Assembly: GCF_023898315.1 (NCBI RefSeq)
Contig: NC_064615.1
Location: forward strand, 733,815,450-733,879,449
Source of the DNA: Schistocerca nitens
Taxonomy: Eukaryota > Arthropoda > Insecta > Orthoptera > Acrididae
Direction: 5' to 3'
DNA: 64,000 nt
Of this stretch, positions 20,971-31,579 are shown piece after piece. The notes under the pieces were generated by a model that was given only the letters and a program-made list of their open reading frames with translations, had not been told where the DNA came from and did not search any database. Position 1 is the stretch's first letter; each line of letters starts with the position of its first letter. The position numbers and the translations under genes were made by a program.

Positions 20971-21199
20971 GTCGGCCCCCGGTAGCTGAGTGGTCAGCGC
21001 GACAGAATGTCAATCCTAAGGTCCCAATTTAGTTTCCTGGCTGGGTCGGAGATTTTCTCCTCTCAAGGACTGGGTGTCGTGTTGTCCTAATCATCGTCAT
21101 TTTTTCCCATCGACAAGCAAGTTGCCGAAGAGGCGTCAGATAGAGTTGCACCCAGCCAACGGTCTACCCGACGGGAGGCCCTAGTCATAAGACATTTCT
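20971..21199 (+). repeat. tRNA-derived SINE, family B
   Basis: Head 'ggtagctgagtggtcagcgc', a B-box decayed to 'aatttagtttcctgg', and body to 'gacgggaggccctagtc'. Flanks aacaaaagaaa (left) and aacaaagaaaa (right) look like a slightly mutated duplication. It lies just 105 bp upstream of the last esterase A exon. Confidence 0.88.
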
Positions 21200-21304
21200 A
21201 ACAAAGAAAATTCAGAATTGGCTGCAGCCTGTGCGTGACTCATCCTTGGCAGCTTTGCAAATTAATAAATACTTTGCTTACTGATATAATTTTTCTTGTT
21301 CCAG

Positions 21305-21461
21305 CAATCCAACTCCAGAACTGGACTCCCTTCTGACGGAGAAGTGGAAAGAGTATGGCGAATCGTCCAAAAACTATCTGGTGATAGCAGCTCCTCTCAG
21401 TAGCGGAACTAACGTGTATGGCCCGTTCATGGACTTTTGGCATAACCTACTTCCGTCATAA
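21305..21461 (+). CDS. Carboxylesterase gene A, last exon
   Basis: The acceptor ttgttccag (ending 21304) is followed by one base completing the split codon from 7291, then NPTPELDSLLTEKWKEYGES, SKNYLVIAAPLSSGTNVYGP and FMDFWHNLLPS, and a TAA stop at 21459..21461. The NPTP motif right after the junction and the closing aromatic FW segment are hallmarks of the C-terminal end of insect type-B carboxylesterases. No stop or shift interrupts it. The 14,013-bp intron before it is filled with transposons, yet both splice sites are intact. The joined reading (FAKY, then D, then NPTP) needs no adjustment. Confidence 0.9.
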
Positions 21462-21537
21462 ATTCAACAGCCTTTCTGTATTTCATTTTAAAGGTGGTTT
21501 ACCATTCATATGGCTACTATTTCTGAGAGTTGGTACA

Positions 21538-21543
21538 AATAAA
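21538..21543 (+). terminator. Candidate polyadenylation signal of esterase gene A
   Basis: AATAAA begins 77 bases after the stop codon, the first canonical hexamer downstream of the last exon. Confidence 0.6.
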
Positions 21544-21639
21544 TTGATTATTGAATGTGTGTCTGATAAACTGATTATTGATTGTCAGTATTTTACTAAA
21601 TATTTTTATCAATCCACCCCCTTCCTACATGAACCACGG

Positions 21640-22690
21640 ACCTCACCGACGGTGGAGTGGCTTCTTCCCGAGGGCATGCAGCCCTACTATTTGGTTAAAT
21701 GATGATGGCGTTCTCTTGGGTGAAATGTTCCGGAGATAAAATAGTCTCCCACTCGGATCTCCGGGCGCAGACTACTCAGGATGATGACGCCATCAGGAGA
21801 AACAAAAAGGGAAATGGTTGGATTGAAATTAGATACTGTAGGAATTAGTGAAGTTCGGTGCATGAGGTACAGGTGGATATAGGATTATAAATACAAAGTC
21901 AAATAGGGCTAATGCAATAGTAGGTTTCATAATGAATAATAAAACAGAAATGTAGGTAAGGTACTATGAAAAGCAGAGTGAGCTCATTATCGTAACTAAG
22001 ACAGACATGAAGCCCACGCGTACCACAGTAGTACAAGTTTATATGCCAACTTCGGAGATGACGACGAGATTGAAGTAATGTATGATGAGATAAAAGAAAT
22101 TATTCACATAGTTAAAGGAGACGGCAATTTAATTGTGATCGAGTACTTCAATTCGATAGTAGGAGAAGGAAGTGTATGAAAAGTAGGTGATTATTGTGGG
22201 AACGGAATGAAAGAGGAAGTCACCTGGAACAATTTTGCAGAGAGCATAATTTCATCGTGGCTAGCATTTGGTAAGAATCATAAAATAAGTTGTATGCAGG
22301 AAAGAGACCTGGGGACACTGGAAGGTTATATAATGGTTCAACAGAGATTTAGAGACCTGATTTTAAATCGTAAGACATTTCCAGTGGCAGATGTAGATTC
22401 TGACCACAATTAATTGATTATGAGCTGTAGAATAAAACTGAAGAAATTGGAAAAGGTAGAAAATAAAGGAGATGGGACCTAGATGAGCTGAAAGAACCAG
22501 AGGTTCTTGGGAATTTCAGAAGGAGCATTAGGAAACAACTGACTAGAACAGGGAAAAGAAATACAGTAGAAGACGAATGGGTAGCTTCACGAGATGAAAT
22601 ACTGAAGGCAACAGAGGATCAAATAGCATCCAAACGAACTGGACAGCTAATTCGATTAAACTGTATGTAGAAAAAGACAGTCTGATTTAT
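21640..22690 (+). pseudogene. RTE-like LINE fragment (5' end and endonuclease domain)
   Basis: Opens with 'gatgatggcgttctcttggg', 'cccactcggatctccgggcg' and 'gactactcaggatgatgacg', the same 5' region as the full element at 45215..48385 in reverse. It continues through a decayed apurinic-endonuclease-like domain: TTVVQVYMPT-like at about 22030, NLIVIEYFNS at about 22130, then MVQQRFRDLILNRKTFPVAD and VDSDHN at about 22340..22410, against MVRQRFRNQTLNCKTFPGAG in the longer copy. Stops are frequent. The RT domain is missing. Confidence 0.78.
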
Positions 22691-22939
22691 GTGCCTTAAA
22701 TTCGAGTAGATACGCCTGTGGACAAAAGTTAAACTTGTTCTAACGAGCGTAACAGACCCACGACATATATAGGTAACCAAAGTTGTAAAATCATAAAAGA
22801 GATACTATCCGCCAACAAAACGAAATGTTTTACTGTGGGTGATGGAAAACTTCGTCCATAACATCGTAAGTGAAGCAACACAGAATTGGAGAGATTTTTC
22901 TTAATTTTCTGAAAATAGAGAGGCAGAGAATTCGTCGTT

Positions 22940-23575
22940 TCGAAAGGTACCGACCTCTCGGGAAGGTACCGACCTCTCAAAATGTATCGATGTCATGAAA
23001 ATAACAAATTCTTCGTCTTTCTCTTGGGAAAGTTTACATTTATTGGCTGGAAATTTATGTAACGTACTGTGGTTTTCAGTTTCTTCATTCTGTAGAAAAT
23101 AGAAGGTTCTAAATTAATGCAATCAACAAATAATCATTATAACAGGTCATGTTTTAGTTATAGAAACTTCAATTACTGACTGCTTGAAGTGCCTTGTAGT
23201 TGACCTAGGACCCAAATATTTTCCATGAGACTAGGTGTAGCAACCACATTACACGAGCAAACGCGAAAAGTAATAATTTGTACTAAAAATATAATAAAAT
23301 CTCCCGTTTTTGTCATTTGTTTTCGTACCTACGTAATGCCGGAACATCACATTGCGAGCCTTTCCCTCGAGTAAACTAACATTTATCTGCTGGAACTAAT
23401 GTCAACCGCACGAAAAACACCGACCTCTCCAAAAACATCTACCCCTTGTAATGTATGTACCACCCGAAAAGGATTGTACTCCTGAGAAACATTGAGAACG
23501 TCAAAACTACCAACCCCTCGAAATACGTCGTTTTCTCGAAGAACGTCAGCATCACAAAAAATCAATATCTATCGA
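22940..23575. repeat. Minisatellite tract, left edge (degenerate 18-bp-type units)
   Basis: Short runs such as 'aaggtaccgacctctcggg', 'tgtatcgatgtcatgaaaat' and 'gaaaaacaccgacctctcc' repeat the layout A-rich block, 'atcg/accg', 'ctctcg'. Spacing is irregular and 23020..23380 is mostly not recognisable as repeat. This is where the 26-kb tract begins. Confidence 0.55.
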
Positions 23576-23755
23576 AAAGTCGGCGGTCCCCCCCCGAATA
23601 GTCGGCGGTCCCCCCCCCCTCCGGAAAGTAGGCGGTCCCCCACGAAAAGCCGGCGGTCCCCCCCAAAAAGTTAGCGGTCCCCCCCCCCCCCCGAAAAGTC
23701 AGCGGTCCCCCACCCCCGAAAAGTCAGCGGTCCCCCGAAAAATTGGCACTGTAAG
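23575..23755. repeat. C-rich minisatellite, ~21-bp unit
   Basis: About eight units of 'gaaaagtcggcggtcccccc' with a C run varying from 5 to 13. On the minus strand this gives evenly spaced G runs, so it could form G-quadruplexes. It is a local variant of the A-rich/ctcg minisatellite around it. Confidence 0.9.
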
Positions 23756-23995
23756 ACATGTATATTTCTGTTGTCTATTGTCAGACCACAATTTATGAAA
23801 GATGTTTATATTTTATTAAGACGATTAATTTGGGATAATTAATATTTGTCACGTTGGGAATAATTTTGGTAGCAGGGAATGTCTGTACCAAAGTATTGTT
23901 GGCAAGAGACCGCAAATGGATATAATTTTAAAAAGGGTGGGGAGACTGAATGGTTACATTTTAAGAAAAGAGGGGAAACACCTCGCATTGATATA

Positions 23996-25417
23996 CACTC
24001 CTGGAAATGGAAAAAAGAACACATTGACACCGGTGTGTCAGACCCACCATACTTGCTCCGGACACTGCGAGAGGGCTGTACAAGCAATTATCACACGCAC
24101 GGCACAGCGGACACACCAGGAACCGCGGTGTTGGCCGTCGAATGGCGCTAGCTGCGCAGCATTTGTGCACCGCCGCCGTCAGTGTCAGCCAGTTTGCCGT
24201 GGCATACGGAGCTCCATCGCAGTCTTTAACACTGGTAGCATGCCGCGACAGCGTGGACATGAACCGTATGTGCAGTTGACGGACTTTGAGCGAGGGCGTA
24301 TAGTGGGCATGCGGGAGGCCGGGTGGACGTACCGCCGAATTGCTGAACACGTGGGGCGTGAGGTCTCCACAGTACATCGATGTTGTCGCCAGTGGTCGGC
24401 GGAAGGTGCACGTGCCCGTCGACCTGGGACCGGACCGCAGCGACGCACGGATGCACGCCAAGACCGTAGGATCCTACGCAGTGCCGTAGGGGACCGCACC
24501 GCCACTTCCCAGCAAATTAGGGACACTGTTGCTCCTGGGGTATCGGCGAGGACCATTCGCAACCGTCTCCATGAAGCTGGGCTATGGTCCCGCACACCGT
24601 TAGGCCGTCTTCCGCTCACGCCCCAACATCGTGCAGCCCGCCTCCAGTGGTGTCGCGAAAGGCGTGAATGGAGGGACGAATGGAGACGTGTCGTCTTCAG
24701 CGATGAGAGTCGCTTCTGCCTTGGTGCCAATGATGGTCGTATGCGTGTTTGGCGCCGTGCAGGTGAGCGCCACAATCAGGACTGCATACGACCGAGGCAC
24801 ACAGGGCCAACACCCGACATCATGGTGTGGGGAGCGATCTCCTACACTGGCCGTACACCACTGGTGATCGTCGAGGGGACACTGAATAGTGCACGGTACA
24901 TCCAAACCGTCATCGAACCCATCGTTCTACCATTCCTAGACCGGCAAGGGAACTTGCTGTTCCAACAGGACAATGCACGTCCGCATGTATCCCGTGCCAC
25001 CCAACGTGCTCTAGAAGGTGTAAGTCAACTACCCTGGCCAGCAAGATCTCCGGATCTGTCCCCCATTGAGCATGTTTGGGACTGGATGAAGCGTCGTCTC
25101 ACGCGGTCTGCACGTCCAGCACGAACGCTGGTCCAACTGAGGCGCCAGGTGGAAATGGCAAGGCAAGCCGTTCCACAGGACTACATCCAGCATCTATACG
25201 ATCGTCTCCATGGGAGAATAGCAGCCTGCATTGCTGCGAAAGGTGGATATACACTGTACTAGTGCCGACATTGTGCATGCTCTGTTGTCTGTGTCTATGT
25301 GCCTGTGGTTCTGTCAGTGTGATCATGTGATGTATCTGACCCCAGGAATGTGTCAATAAAGTTTCCCCTTCCTGGGACAATTAATTCACGGTGTTCTTAT
25401 TTCAATTTCCAGGAGTG
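23996..25417 (+). mobile_element. Complete Tc1-like transposon (1422 bp)
   Basis: TIRs of about 27 bp: left 'cactcctggaaatggaaaaa' and right reverse 'cactcctggaaattgaaata', both followed by 'agaacac'. Flanked by TA on both sides (23994..23995 and 25418..25419). The single transposase gene inside is uninterrupted. The combination of intact TIRs, TA target site and full ORF suggests a recent insertion. It sits in the minisatellite tract between the two esterase genes. Confidence 0.96.
24240..25262 (+). CDS. Tc1-like transposase, intact, 340 aa
   Basis: Cuts the transposon out at its TIRs and inserts it at TA. Starts at ATG 24240 (MPRQRGHEPYVQLTDFERGR); the frame is open further upstream but only outside the normal protein. 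Domains: first helix-turn-helix about residues 16 to 60 (GWTYRRIAEHVGREVSTVHR); GRPR-like basic linker (GARARRPGTGPQ); second HTH about 75 to 120; DDE domain from about 150. Catalytic residues: D155 in FSDESRF, D244 in FQQDNARPHVS, E277 in SPDLSPIEHVW. Exactly 32 residues lie between D244 and E277, versus 34 in the Tc1 copy at 8202..10668. About 340 residues is the normal Tc1 length. No stop or frameshift. The TGA or TAG stop region lies just inside the right TIR area (TAG at 25260). Confidence 0.95.
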   Translation: MPRQRGHEPYVQLTDFERGRIVGMREAGWTYRRIAEHVGREVSTVHRCCRQWSAEGARARRPGTGPQRRTDARQDRRILRSAVGDRTATSQQIRDTVAPGVSARTIRNRLHEAGLWSRTPLGRLPLTPQHRAARLQWCRERREWRDEWRRVVFSDESRFCLGANDGRMRVWRRAGERHNQDCIRPRHTGPTPDIMVWGAISYTGRTPLVIVEGTLNSARYIQTVIEPIVLPFLDRQGNLLFQQDNARPHVSRATQRALEGVSQLPWPARSPDLSPIEHVWDWMKRRLTRSARPARTLVQLRRQVEMARQAVPQDYIQHLYDRLHGRIAACIAAKGGYTLY

Positions 25418-26340
25418 TATTTTGTAATAGTAGCAGGGATTGTCTGCACCAGAAACATTGTTGGTAAGAGTGACCGCACTTTAGCATTCGTAGGAAGTCA
25501 GTAGTAAGTGAGATGTGAAGCGAGTTGGTAGCAGGTCTGAAGCGAGAGGTTGAGAGGAGCAGTGTGCCTGCCAGCCACCAGCTATGATTTGCAAGAGATT
25601 ATAAATGGATGTACAGAGACATCAGCTAACTATTATCATAATAGGAAATAATATTATTGAATTATTTTCTTAGCGAAACTCAAGACTACTGAAGGTATGT
25701 TTGTGTAATGCTAGTTGGAATATTGTTGTAAAGAGTAAGTCCAATTTTAACATTCGTAAAATCATTTCATTACCAGTAGTAAATATTTGTAGAAACGTTT
25801 TCAGAATATAATTAATTTCGTCCAGCAATGTTGCATTACTGATTATAATTCATTCAAAAAACGATCAACATAAAACTGTGAAAAAATTTTATTGTTGTCA
25901 AGAAAAAATGTAATTTTGAATTACGTAACTTCAGTCAAATTAATTAAAGAATGACGTCAGCTTTGCTATTAACGAATAATGTCAGCTTTGATAATAAATA
26001 CAGCCACTTATTATGACAGCCCACCAGCAGTTAATACAGTAGAGTAAACCAGTGTAAGCATATTCATGTAGCAGTTCGATGTAGCAGTCAGATGGCGATC
26101 CAGTAACACTAAAAAAGGTAATGAACAGTTTTGGGTTATTGCAGATAACGACTGAGGGCTACGACGACGAGAAATTCCATGTTTCGTCGAAATAATCATA
26201 AAATCACTTTTAATAAGCAGCAATTAAATTTGTATGCGAGAATTGACAAAGAGAAATTACAAAGTGAAGATTCAATTTGTTATCACTAAGCAAGAGACAG
26301 ATATCCTAAGGAAAGGTTTCATAAGTTATTGTAGAAGGGA
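25418..26340. other. Unassigned AT-rich sequence; duplicates of the left flank of the Tc1 copy
   Basis: 25432..25485 (gtagcagggattgtctgcac, then cattgttggtaagagtgacc) resembles 23865..23915 (gtagcagggaatgtctgtac, then tattgttggcaagagaccgc). A weaker echo lies near 25720. This implies an older, decayed tandem duplication into which the Tc1 element jumped. No coding signal. Confidence 0.5.
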
Positions 26341-26369
26341 ACGTTACGTAACAAAAGAGATATAGAGGA

Positions 26370-26560
26370 AACGGGAAGGTACCAACGCCCTCCAGGAAAT
26401 CGAAGCACTCCGGGAAAACAACGCCCTCTGGGAAAGCAACGCCCTCCAGGAAAACAACGCCCACCGGGAAAACAATGCCCTCTGGGAAAACAACACCCAC
26501 CCGGAAAACAATGCCCTCCCGGAAAACAATGGTCTCTCGGAATATATCAATATCTCTAAA
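26370..26560. repeat. 18-bp minisatellite, 'ggaaaacaacgccctctg' variant
   Basis: About nine consecutive 18-bp units, differing by one to four bases. Because 18 is a multiple of three, the minus strand reads as a repeating hexapeptide (EGVVFP/EGIVFP) over 136 codons; this is not a gene. Confidence 0.92.
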
Positions 26561-26930
26561 AACATTGAGACCTCTTAGATTTTCCACCTCTCTCGGAAAC
26601 ATCGATTTATCGACGCATATCGAACTCTCGAAGAAATTGGATATACTGAAAACAATCCATGTGTCGAGACTATCAGGCTCCCGCAAAATACTGGTATCAC
26701 AAAAAACACATCTCAAAATTTATCTACATCTTGAAAACATGTCTCGACAAATATCGATTTCTCTTAGAATACTGTAGTCAAGAAAAATATCGGAATATCG
26801 AAAATATATTTGACGGAGAAAACCCTCTCCAAAAAATCGGTCTCCCAAAAACGTAGTTTGCCGAGAAGGAATCAACCTCTCGACAGAAACCGACCTCCCA
26901 CAACACATCGATCATTCAAAAACAATCTCC
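26561..26930. repeat. Degenerate minisatellite
   Basis: Repeated but diverged pieces such as 'atctctaaaaacattga', 'ctctcggaaacatcgattt' and 'atatcgaaaatatatttg'; same overall layout as the 18-bp unit without regular register. Confidence 0.7.
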
Positions 26931-27001
26931 CAAGAGAGAGAGAGACATATCAATCTCCCGAGAGAGAGAGAGAAAAAGAGAGTGAGAGAGACATCAAACT
27001 C

Positions 27002-27050
<49 letters not shown>

Positions 27051-27101
27051 CAGTCTCCTGAGAGAGAGAGAGAGAGATAGAGAGAGACAGACATCAATCT
27101 C

Positions 27102-27136
<35 letters not shown>

Positions 27137-27175
27137 CAATCTCCCGAGACAGAGAGAGAGAGACACATCAATCTC

Positions 27176-27208
<33 letters not shown>

Positions 27209-27288
27209 CAATCTCCCGAGAGAGAGAGAGAGAGAGAGAGACATCAATTTCCCGAGAGAGAGAGAGAGAGAGAGAGAGATCAATCTCC

Positions 27289-27331
<43 letters not shown>

Positions 27332-27505
27332 AATCTCCAGAGAGAGAGAGAGAGAGAGAGAGACATCAATCTCCAGAGAGAGAGAGAGAGACATCAATCT
27401 CCCTAGAGCGAGACACACATCAATCTCCCAAGAGCGAGACACACATCAATCTCCCGAGAGAGACACATCAATCACCCAAGAGAACATCAATCTCCAGAAA
27501 GACAT
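26930..27505. repeat. (GA)n blocks punctuated by 'acatcaatctcccga'
   Basis: More than a dozen (GA)n runs of 10 to 40 bases, each separated by a conserved 'acatcaatctccc'. The spacer is an 18-bp-type unit in which the A-rich part has been replaced by a growing GA run. The minus strand is open for 130 codons of SLSLS; not a gene. Confidence 0.93.
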
Positions 27506-28140
27506 CAATCTCCCAAAAGACATCCTTCCTATGAGAAACAACGACAACTCCATAAAACATCGATCATTCGAAAAGACTTCGATATCTCCAAAATGTCGAA
27601 AAGAACTGTCATCTCCAGATACTCAGGTACATGAAAAATATCGATCTAGGTAGGAATAGCGAAAAATATCGATCACATTGTAAAAACGTACTCTTGGAGT
27701 AAAACGACCTCTTAGAACATATACCATTCATGATACAAAAATCGACCCTTAATATCTTATTCTAGAAACCTATCGATCCTGTGATAATTATGGATACCTA
27801 GATTTCATTTTCTCGATACTATAGTTATCTTAGAATTATTAATACACTAGAATTTATCGATATCTTGCATATTGTCAATATGTCGATATATATAACTGTC
27901 TTGCAACATAAGGACTTCACAGAATTATTCGATATCTCGAGAAGAGGGATATATCTAAGATGGAATCGATAGCAAGAATAAAATCGATACGCAAAAATTA
28001 CAGTAACCCGTGAAATCTGACAATTCGAAAAAGGATTCCTCGAAAAAATAGATGTCTCGTAAAATACTGATGTGACGAAAATATTGTCATTTCAAGAAAT
28101 GTCGATACCTCGAAAAACATTTACAATTCGAATACCATCC
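27506..28140. repeat. Degenerate 'tcgaaaaatatcgatatc' minisatellite
   Basis: Irregular units with cores 'catcgatcattcgaaaaga', 'aaaatatcgatctaggta', 'ctcgtaaaatactgatgtg'. Decayed, with no fixed period over more than a few units. Confidence 0.72.
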
Positions 28141-28141
28141 A

Positions 28142-28400
28142 CATTACAGTAAACATCGGCATCTCGGAAAACATCGGCATCTCGGAAAACATCGGCATCT
28201 CGGAAAACATCGGCATCTCGGAAAACATCGGCATCTCGGAAAACATCGGCGTCTCGGAAAACATTGGCGTCTCGGAAAACATCGGCGTCTCGGAAAACAT
28301 CGGCATCTCGGAAAACATCGGCATCTCGGAAAACAATGGCATCTGGGAAAACATCTGCATCTCTGAAAAAATTTGCATCTCTGAAAAAATCTGCATCTCT
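28142..28400. repeat. 18-bp minisatellite, 'catcggcatctcggaaaa' variant
   Basis: About 14 tandem units of exactly 18 bp, the central ones almost identical (only a/g at one position). The minus strand reads a repeating FSEMPM hexapeptide for 91 codons. Highly homogenised compared with its flanks, so probably the most recently expanded block. Confidence 0.95.
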
Positions 28401-28662
28401 GAAAATATCGATGTATTGAAAATATCATTTTTCTTGAAATGTATCTATTTCTCGCAAACTAACGATTTGTCAAAATATATGCATCTCTCAAAGGAATTCG
28501 ATCTCTCGAAAATCAACCAATATTTATACAAACGACGACCTCTCGAAAATAATACGATATCTCGAAAAATTAGATACCTATAAAAATGGGTGTCTCGTAA
28601 TAAATTGGTATACAGAATATAATCGATCTCTGGAACAAACTCAATAATGTTCAAAAGTCATC

Positions 28663-28722
<60 letters not shown>
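28663..28722. repeat. (TA)n microsatellite
   Basis: About 29 uninterrupted TA/AT units. Confidence 0.95.
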
Positions 28723-29030
28723 CAGTTCATGATATTACAAATTTACTCTTCCTGATGGGCACAAGTACAGATTGACCACTCTTAAAATTCTGCCATCTCT
28801 CTCCCCACATCCACCACTGCTGGCAGCTCACCTGCAACTGCGCAACACTATGTATTGTTTGCATCCAACTGCCCAACACTACAATAGCGAATATTCCAAC
28901 AATGCCAACCAGCAACATGCTGCACACAGCACAGTCAGTGATTTTCATACAGAGCACTACGTGACGTTACCGACATAAAAACCTAAATAGCTTACTTACA
29001 ATATCTAGAAAAATATTCAAATGCCGCGTA
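28723..29030. other. Non-repeat island in the minisatellite tract
   Basis: About 300 bp of GC-richer sequence (ccaccactgctggcagctca) without minisatellite units; probably an old insertion next to the TA run. Not identified. Confidence 0.4.
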
Positions 29031-30040
29031 ATACAGATGTATCGAAAAAAGTGTACATGAAGAAGGTCGATGTCTCGAAAGTTGTCGCTATATCCAAAGA
29101 TATCATCTCACGAAAAATATCGATGTCTCGAAAATATATCCACGTTCTTCAGACGTTCTGGCACTGCCCAGTATTGTGAGTCATTGCCACGGTATTTGAA
29201 ACTGAGTAGGCACCTGGCGTATGTTGTTTCTAAAATAATGGTACCTGCAAAAGAATCAATATTTCTTTAAACCGTCTGTAGACTTCAGTCCTATGATTAC
29301 GAATCCTCCCCCCTCCCCCACCCAAGTCTTGTTATTCTCTAAAGTTTTGTTATTATCTTCTATGATCTAGAAAATCATCGACATCTATAAAAATATCGGT
29401 ACCTCCTGAAATATATCGGTGTCTCGAATAATATCGCTAAATCTCAATATATTGTTATCTCGAAGAAAGACGATTTCTCGGAAAATACCGTATGCTTCGC
29501 CATATGTCGATTACTTGAAAAGTATCGACATATCTGAATATGTCGGTAGCATAATTACCAAGGTAAGGCATTATATCGATATCACAAAAGCAGATGATGT
29601 CTCAAAAGTAGTTGGTATCTCGATAAACTATATACATCTTAATACATCGATATCAGAAAGGTATCGATATCTCGAAACGAATTGACATCACGAAAGACAT
29701 GAACTCGTTAATAGTCGACAACTCGTAAAGTATCATACCTCTAAAACTTTCGAAATTTCGAAAACAAACGTTGACTCTAAAGACTAGATCTTTTGTAAAT
29801 AAATTAGTTCCATGAAGAATCGACTCAATGTAAAGCATCGATATCACATAAATATCGATATCTAGTACTAATATGAATCTCGAATAAAATCAGTGTACTG
29901 AATAATATAGGTATGTTGCAAAAGACCGACATATAGGAAAAGATCGATAACTAAATATGTCGAAATCCAAATGCAGACCAATATCTATGAAAGGATCAAT
30001 ATCAAGAGGCATATTGATATCTCCTAAAATATTGATATTT
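29031..30040. repeat. Degenerate 'atatcgatatctcgaaaa' minisatellite
   Basis: Frequent cores 'atcgatgtctcgaaaat', 'atatcggtgtctcgaat', 'aggtatcgatatctcgaaac', 'aatatcgatatctag'. The gypsy-type element at 30041 was inserted into this stretch; the same repeat resumes at 42870. Confidence 0.75.
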
Positions 30041-30858
30041 TGAAAGTATGTAACTAAAATTGTATCCTTTTATCCTGTGAAAGTATGAGTGATAAGATTG
30101 TTCTAAATTAATTATTCAGCAAACCTGCATCTGACTGCATCTGTGAACTTCTTTCTTGCACTTCTCCATTTTGCCACAAATGCAGCATGTATTTGATTCA
30201 GCAATCAAGTCTAAGAGAATAATGCCATTTGTGCACTGGCATTATGATGGTATTGGAAAATTAGCTTTTGGCTCTGATATGTACTTGGTTCCTTCATTGG
30301 TGGGTAACTTTAGTTTACTACTCACTTTCATATTCAATACAAACAGAGGATGTGGATTATGATTCAGGCTGTTAGATTTAAACACAAAGTTGATCAAAAT
30401 ACATATGTTGTTAAAATTTCAAGTCATACACAAAACCTACTATTTCAAACATTTTCGTAGCACGAATCACTCTTACTAAAAATTTTACAAAACGCTTACT
30501 GCATCAAACCTTGGACATATAAATCCTAACTCTGAACATTAACAAAAACAGATTTGAAATGATTATATATCTTCTCTCATTTGCATGCTAAAGTTTGGTC
30601 AGGGGCAGCGACCTACCTTCACACTGACAACATACGTCACCTTCCTCTGCGCACCTAGCTGCTACTACTCCCTTTAAGCTGTCTGCACACATCTGCCTTC
30701 TCTGGGCACCTACCTGCGACTCCCTGGTTTTTTACTGCATGCGCCCAGCTCTCTTAACCATCAAACATCCTCCTACTCAAAAATATTATACTCATTCCAC
30801 CTTGTGGTTGGCAACTACCGACTATTTTCTGGAGTTACCCTGATCAGACCTTACCACA
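30041..30858 (-). repeat. 3' LTR of the gypsy-type element, with internal insert
   Basis: Matches the 468-bp right LTR from about 30415 (catacacaaaacctactat) to 30858, and at its outer edge (tgaaagtatgtaactaaaat). About 350 bp at 30062..30410 have no counterpart in the other LTR. Immediately inside it the minus strand has a purine-rich tract (gagggggttatgaaagg, about 30860..30880), the expected position of the polypurine tract. Confidence 0.87.
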
Positions 30859-31579
30859 TACCTTTCATAACCCCCTCGTCCACTGGAGCAGAATTTTGTG
30901 GGGGGATCTGTGCACTTAGCACAGATATCTCCACGAAATTCGTAAAAAAATACAATGTAAGATACAATACAAAACACACATAGTATTCCTATTAAAAGAG
31001 TATTACACAGCAATAAAATTCACCAATAGAAACATAGAATGTGAAGTAAAATGCATAATATTAGATTGTAAAATTGCAGTGAATCAAAGAACATCAAAAT
31101 GTACAAAACAGAAACATATAAATTTAGGGCAAAGACAGACATTACGTTATTAAGAGAAGTTTATCAAATACCAACAAAATTGAGGAAAACGATGTGAGGT
31201 AAAATCGATAAAGTATTTAGATTTTGAATTGTCTCAAATAAGATCAAAAGGTATAATACAAAAATGTAGAATGTGGGGTAAAATGCAGAATATACTTCAA
31301 TTTCTAGAGAGAAGTGTATCGAATAGTATTAACAGTTACAAAATAGTATAAAAGACATAAAGACTCTACATAGAAGCATAGTAATGTGGGGTAAAATACC
31401 TCAAATAATATCAACTTTATCAAACAGAAATGTAGATCATGAGGTAAAATAAATAAAACAGTAAAACATCCACTAGAAGTTAACAGCAAATGTACTTAAA
31501 TGTCTCATAGAGAACTCTTAAAGCCAGTGAAATAATGTAATAAGATACTTTAACTAATAGCAGCATTAAATATAAAATA

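Noticed and set aside
24185-24775. 196-codon minus-strand frame over the intact Tc1 transposase
   Set aside because: Antisense shadow of the 24240..25262 gene.
27050-27442. 130-codon open frame of Ser-Leu repeats
   Set aside because: Product of (GA)n blocks.
28142-28400. CRISPR-like array of short regular repeats
   Set aside because: Units are head-to-tail 18-mers without unique spacers, in a eukaryotic genome; it is a minisatellite.
28121-28428. 91- to 94-codon open frames rich in Met-Phe-Ser or Cys-Arg-Phe-Pro
   Set aside because: Same cause: an 18-bp minisatellite.
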